From the NCBI RefSeq assembly GCF_900101815.1, contig NZ_FNAO01000006.1, positions 62,001 through 126,000 on the forward strand: a stretch of DNA of 64,000 bases, read 5' to 3'. The notes under the pieces are model-generated. The model saw only the letters and a program-made list of their open reading frames with translations. It made no database searches and was not told where the DNA came from. The stretch comes from Pricia antarctica (lineage in GTDB: Bacteria; Bacteroidota; Bacteroidia; Flavobacteriales; Flavobacteriaceae). Shown piece after piece: positions 62,421-64,000 of the stretch. Both the position numbers and the translations under genes were made by a program. Each line of letters begins with the position of its first letter. Within the stretch, counting starts at the first letter, position 1.

Positions 62421-63560
62421 TCATTTAATTTTTTTTGAATTCCCATTCTGTGCAATACTTTTTTTGCTCTGTGCTAGTTTCCGCATCAGAAGGGGGTCAT
62501 CTCCCATATAAGCTTCCATTTCTACAAAGCAAAATTCAGCGAGTTGGGTGCTGGGAACAAATTCGAAAAACAGCACGCCGCCTTTGGCAGATTTCATTCC
62601 CTTGGCATCGGGAAGTTTATGGCGAAGTATAAACAACTGGGTCAAATAGTCGATGGCGGTCAAGGCCGTTCCGGGGTCATTAATGGCGGGCGAGCTTGCC
62701 TTTACGGCCACTTCGACCAAATGTTTGAAACCGATTTCGAATACATCGATCGCTTCCACACGGTCTATGCTGATACATCTTTTGATGCTATTGACACTCT
62801 TGGTATCGATTTTTGCAGAAGCCGCCAAAACCGGTTCGTTTTCCATTACAAAACTACCCATGGTTTTCAATAGTTTAAAACTGATTCCCTGTTTTTCGGA
62901 AATGCCTATCAATTTCTGTAGCCTGATTTTGTTGAGGTATCCGCAGTGTTTAAAACAAATGGTATCGATCCAGACGTCTTCCTCCTTATTCGATATAAAT
63001 TGCAGATCGGAATAAATTAGTTTCATCAGATTATCCCTGGTATTTTTAAAGGATTTATACAGGATAAAATTCACTTGAATGGTCTGTGATACGCTGTGGA
63101 TAAAATAAATGAAAAGTACGATGTTGGCCATGCTCATAATAATGGCCAAGGATGCGGCCATAGGAGGAAAGTCTTCGTTATTAGAATTAGATATAACAAT
63201 AGCCATTACAAGGGCATAGAGTAGCGTTCCGCTGGTCACTCCTAAAAGGATTTGATGCTTTTTTTCCCGAAGGATAAGAGGAATCAACCGAGGCGAATAA
63301 TTACTGATACTCCGATCTAAAACATTCATTACCATCGTAAAGGTGAAGATGGTCAGCGTAAAAACGCCCCCGATAGTAAAGGAAAGTATGAATTTGATAT
63401 TTTCCTTATCGGTAATGGCCAATCTAGGATAATCGGTTAAAAGGTTCGGTCGAAAGAAGACCAGGGCAAGTGCCAAAACTCCAAAACCTAAAGCGATACA
63501 CATGGTTATAAACGAGATACTGTTGCGTATGCGCCGCAGTAATGGTAAAACATTGTTCAT
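62421..63560 (-). CDS. DUF2254 membrane protein
   Basis: 379 residues. Four TM helices in the first half (~18-40, ~56-78, ~105-125, ~135-158) and a soluble C-terminal half (~180-379, with SPAINDPGTALTAIDYLTQL, the DUF2254 signature). Predicted inner-membrane protein, unknown function. It sits next to the SDR gene on the same strand. Confidence 0.9.
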   Translation of the reverse strand: MNNVLPLLRRIRNSISFITMCIALGFGVLALALVFFRPNLLTDYPRLAITDKENIKFILSFTIGGVFTLTIFTFTMVMNVLDRSISNYSPRLIPLILREKKHQILLGVTSGTLLYALVMAIVISNSNNEDFPPMAASLAIIMSMANIVLFIYFIHSVSQTIQVNFILYKSFKNTRDNLMKLIYSDLQFISNKEEDVWIDTICFKHCGYLNKIRLQKLIGISEKQGISFKLLKTMGSFVMENEPVLAASAKIDTKSVNSIKRCISIDRVEAIDVFEIGFKHLVEVAVKASSPAINDPGTALTAIDYLTQLFILRHKLPDAKGMKSAKGGVLFFEFVPSTQLAEFCFVEMEAYMGDDPLLMRKLAQSKKSIAQNGNSKKIK

Positions 63561-63680
63561 TATTCTGGGTATAAAAATGGCCTACAGGTACGAAAATCTA
63601 ATCGTAATTCATGTAGCATATTATTGAATTCTTCCGTTTTTAGTTCATAGTTCTTAACATCCGTAGGAAAAATAGGGCAA

Positions 63681-64000
63681 TCACCCGAAGGCGGATTCCA
63701 CGGCACCTCCGTCAATACGAATGTTGCTACCATTAACGTAGCTCGCGTGTTCCGAACATAAAAATGCGACCACCGATGCCACTTCTTCAGGTCTTCCCCT
63801 GCGTTGCATGGCGATATGTGGACGTTTGTTTTTCACGAACCATTGTACCGCTTTTTCTACTGTCGTATCTTTTTCCTTGGCCAGTTCTTCCATCATGGCA
63901 TCGGTCATCGGGGTTTCGATATAGGCAGGCGAAATACAATTGAAAAGTAGGTTCTCTTTGGAGTACGATCTCGACAAACATTTAGATAGGTTAATAATCG
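63681..64000 (-). CDS. Short-chain dehydrogenase/reductase, C-terminal part
   Basis: The stop is at 63681 and the frame runs out of the window. The visible ~106 residues begin near the active-site helix (INLSKCLSRSYSKENLLFNCISPAYIETPM) and end with GRPEEVASVVAFLCSEHASYVNGSNIRIDGGAVESAFG, the classical SDR C-terminus. The Tyr-Lys catalytic pair lies outside. Substrate unknown. Confidence 0.9.
   Translation of the reverse strand, partial: IINLSKCLSRSYSKENLLFNCISPAYIETPMTDAMMEELAKEKDTTVEKAVQWFVKNKRPHIAMQRRGRPEEVASVVAFLCSEHASYVNGSNIRIDGGAVESAFG

Overview
The window looks like chromosomal DNA from a marine or gliding member of the Flavobacteriaceae (Bacteroidota). The evidence is a GldI-type gliding lipoprotein, a DUF3810 protein, GIN-domain and DUF4097 surface proteins, many lipoproteins, and several promoters of the Bacteroidota type (TTG, 19-21 nt, TAnnTTTG). 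The genus cannot be fixed from the sequence alone. Almost all genes are intact, closely spaced and chromosomal. No rRNA, tRNA, CRISPR array, prophage or complete insertion sequence was recognised.

Layout. 1-4.1 kb is the most accessory-looking part: a caspase-like/alpha-beta-hydrolase fusion cut by the window edge, a membrane-anchored TolB-like/TPR protein upstream in the same operon, and a divergent 60-residue peptide made of five near-identical octapeptides. 4.5-9.8 kb is a minus-strand run with two rhomboid proteases, mutL, a small membrane protein, ribH and a TPR membrane protein. 10-15.6 kb has recF, a lipoprotein, a DciA-like DUF721 protein, ndk, an NrnA-like DHH phosphoesterase, gldI and a cyclophilin-FKBP fusion. 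15.6-24.2 kb has a CBS-domain remnant, pepD, a DUF3810 metallopeptidase-like protein, two amidohydrolase-fold secreted proteins and moeA. 24.4-32 kb has a large planctomycete-type HEAT/cytochrome c lipoprotein, small proteins, an M28 peptidase and an unknown gene, followed by a non-coding stretch with a LacI-type palindrome and a possible gene scrap.

32.4-42.4 kb contains a TRIC/UPF0126 channel, a cyclophilin lipoprotein whose start codon overlaps that of a divergent Nudix hydrolase, a PlsC-like acyltransferase, an ECF sigma factor with a membrane partner, NDH-2, xerD, an outer-membrane barrel protein, aroQ, an MFS transporter and an M48 peptidase. 42.5-46.9 kb holds alpha-glucan genes (GH31 and glgB). 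47-54 kb has a collagen-like lipoprotein, msrB, lpdA, DUF3817, an outer-membrane protein and an ECF sigma/anti-sigma/DUF4097/GIN operon. 54.4-60.3 kb has lon, cmk, a LysM protein and rpsA with a clear promoter and terminator. 60.4-64 kb carries small stress-type genes (YtxH, DUF2383), DUF2254 and the end of an SDR.

Working groups suggested by neighbourhood: protein folding and proteolysis at the envelope (rhomboids, three PPIases, M48, M28, Lon); DNA maintenance (mutL, recF, DciA-like, xerD); glycogen/maltodextrin handling (glgB, GH31); two ECF regulons; and the caspase/TPR/repeat-peptide locus, which is the best candidate for an undescribed conflict or regulated-death system.
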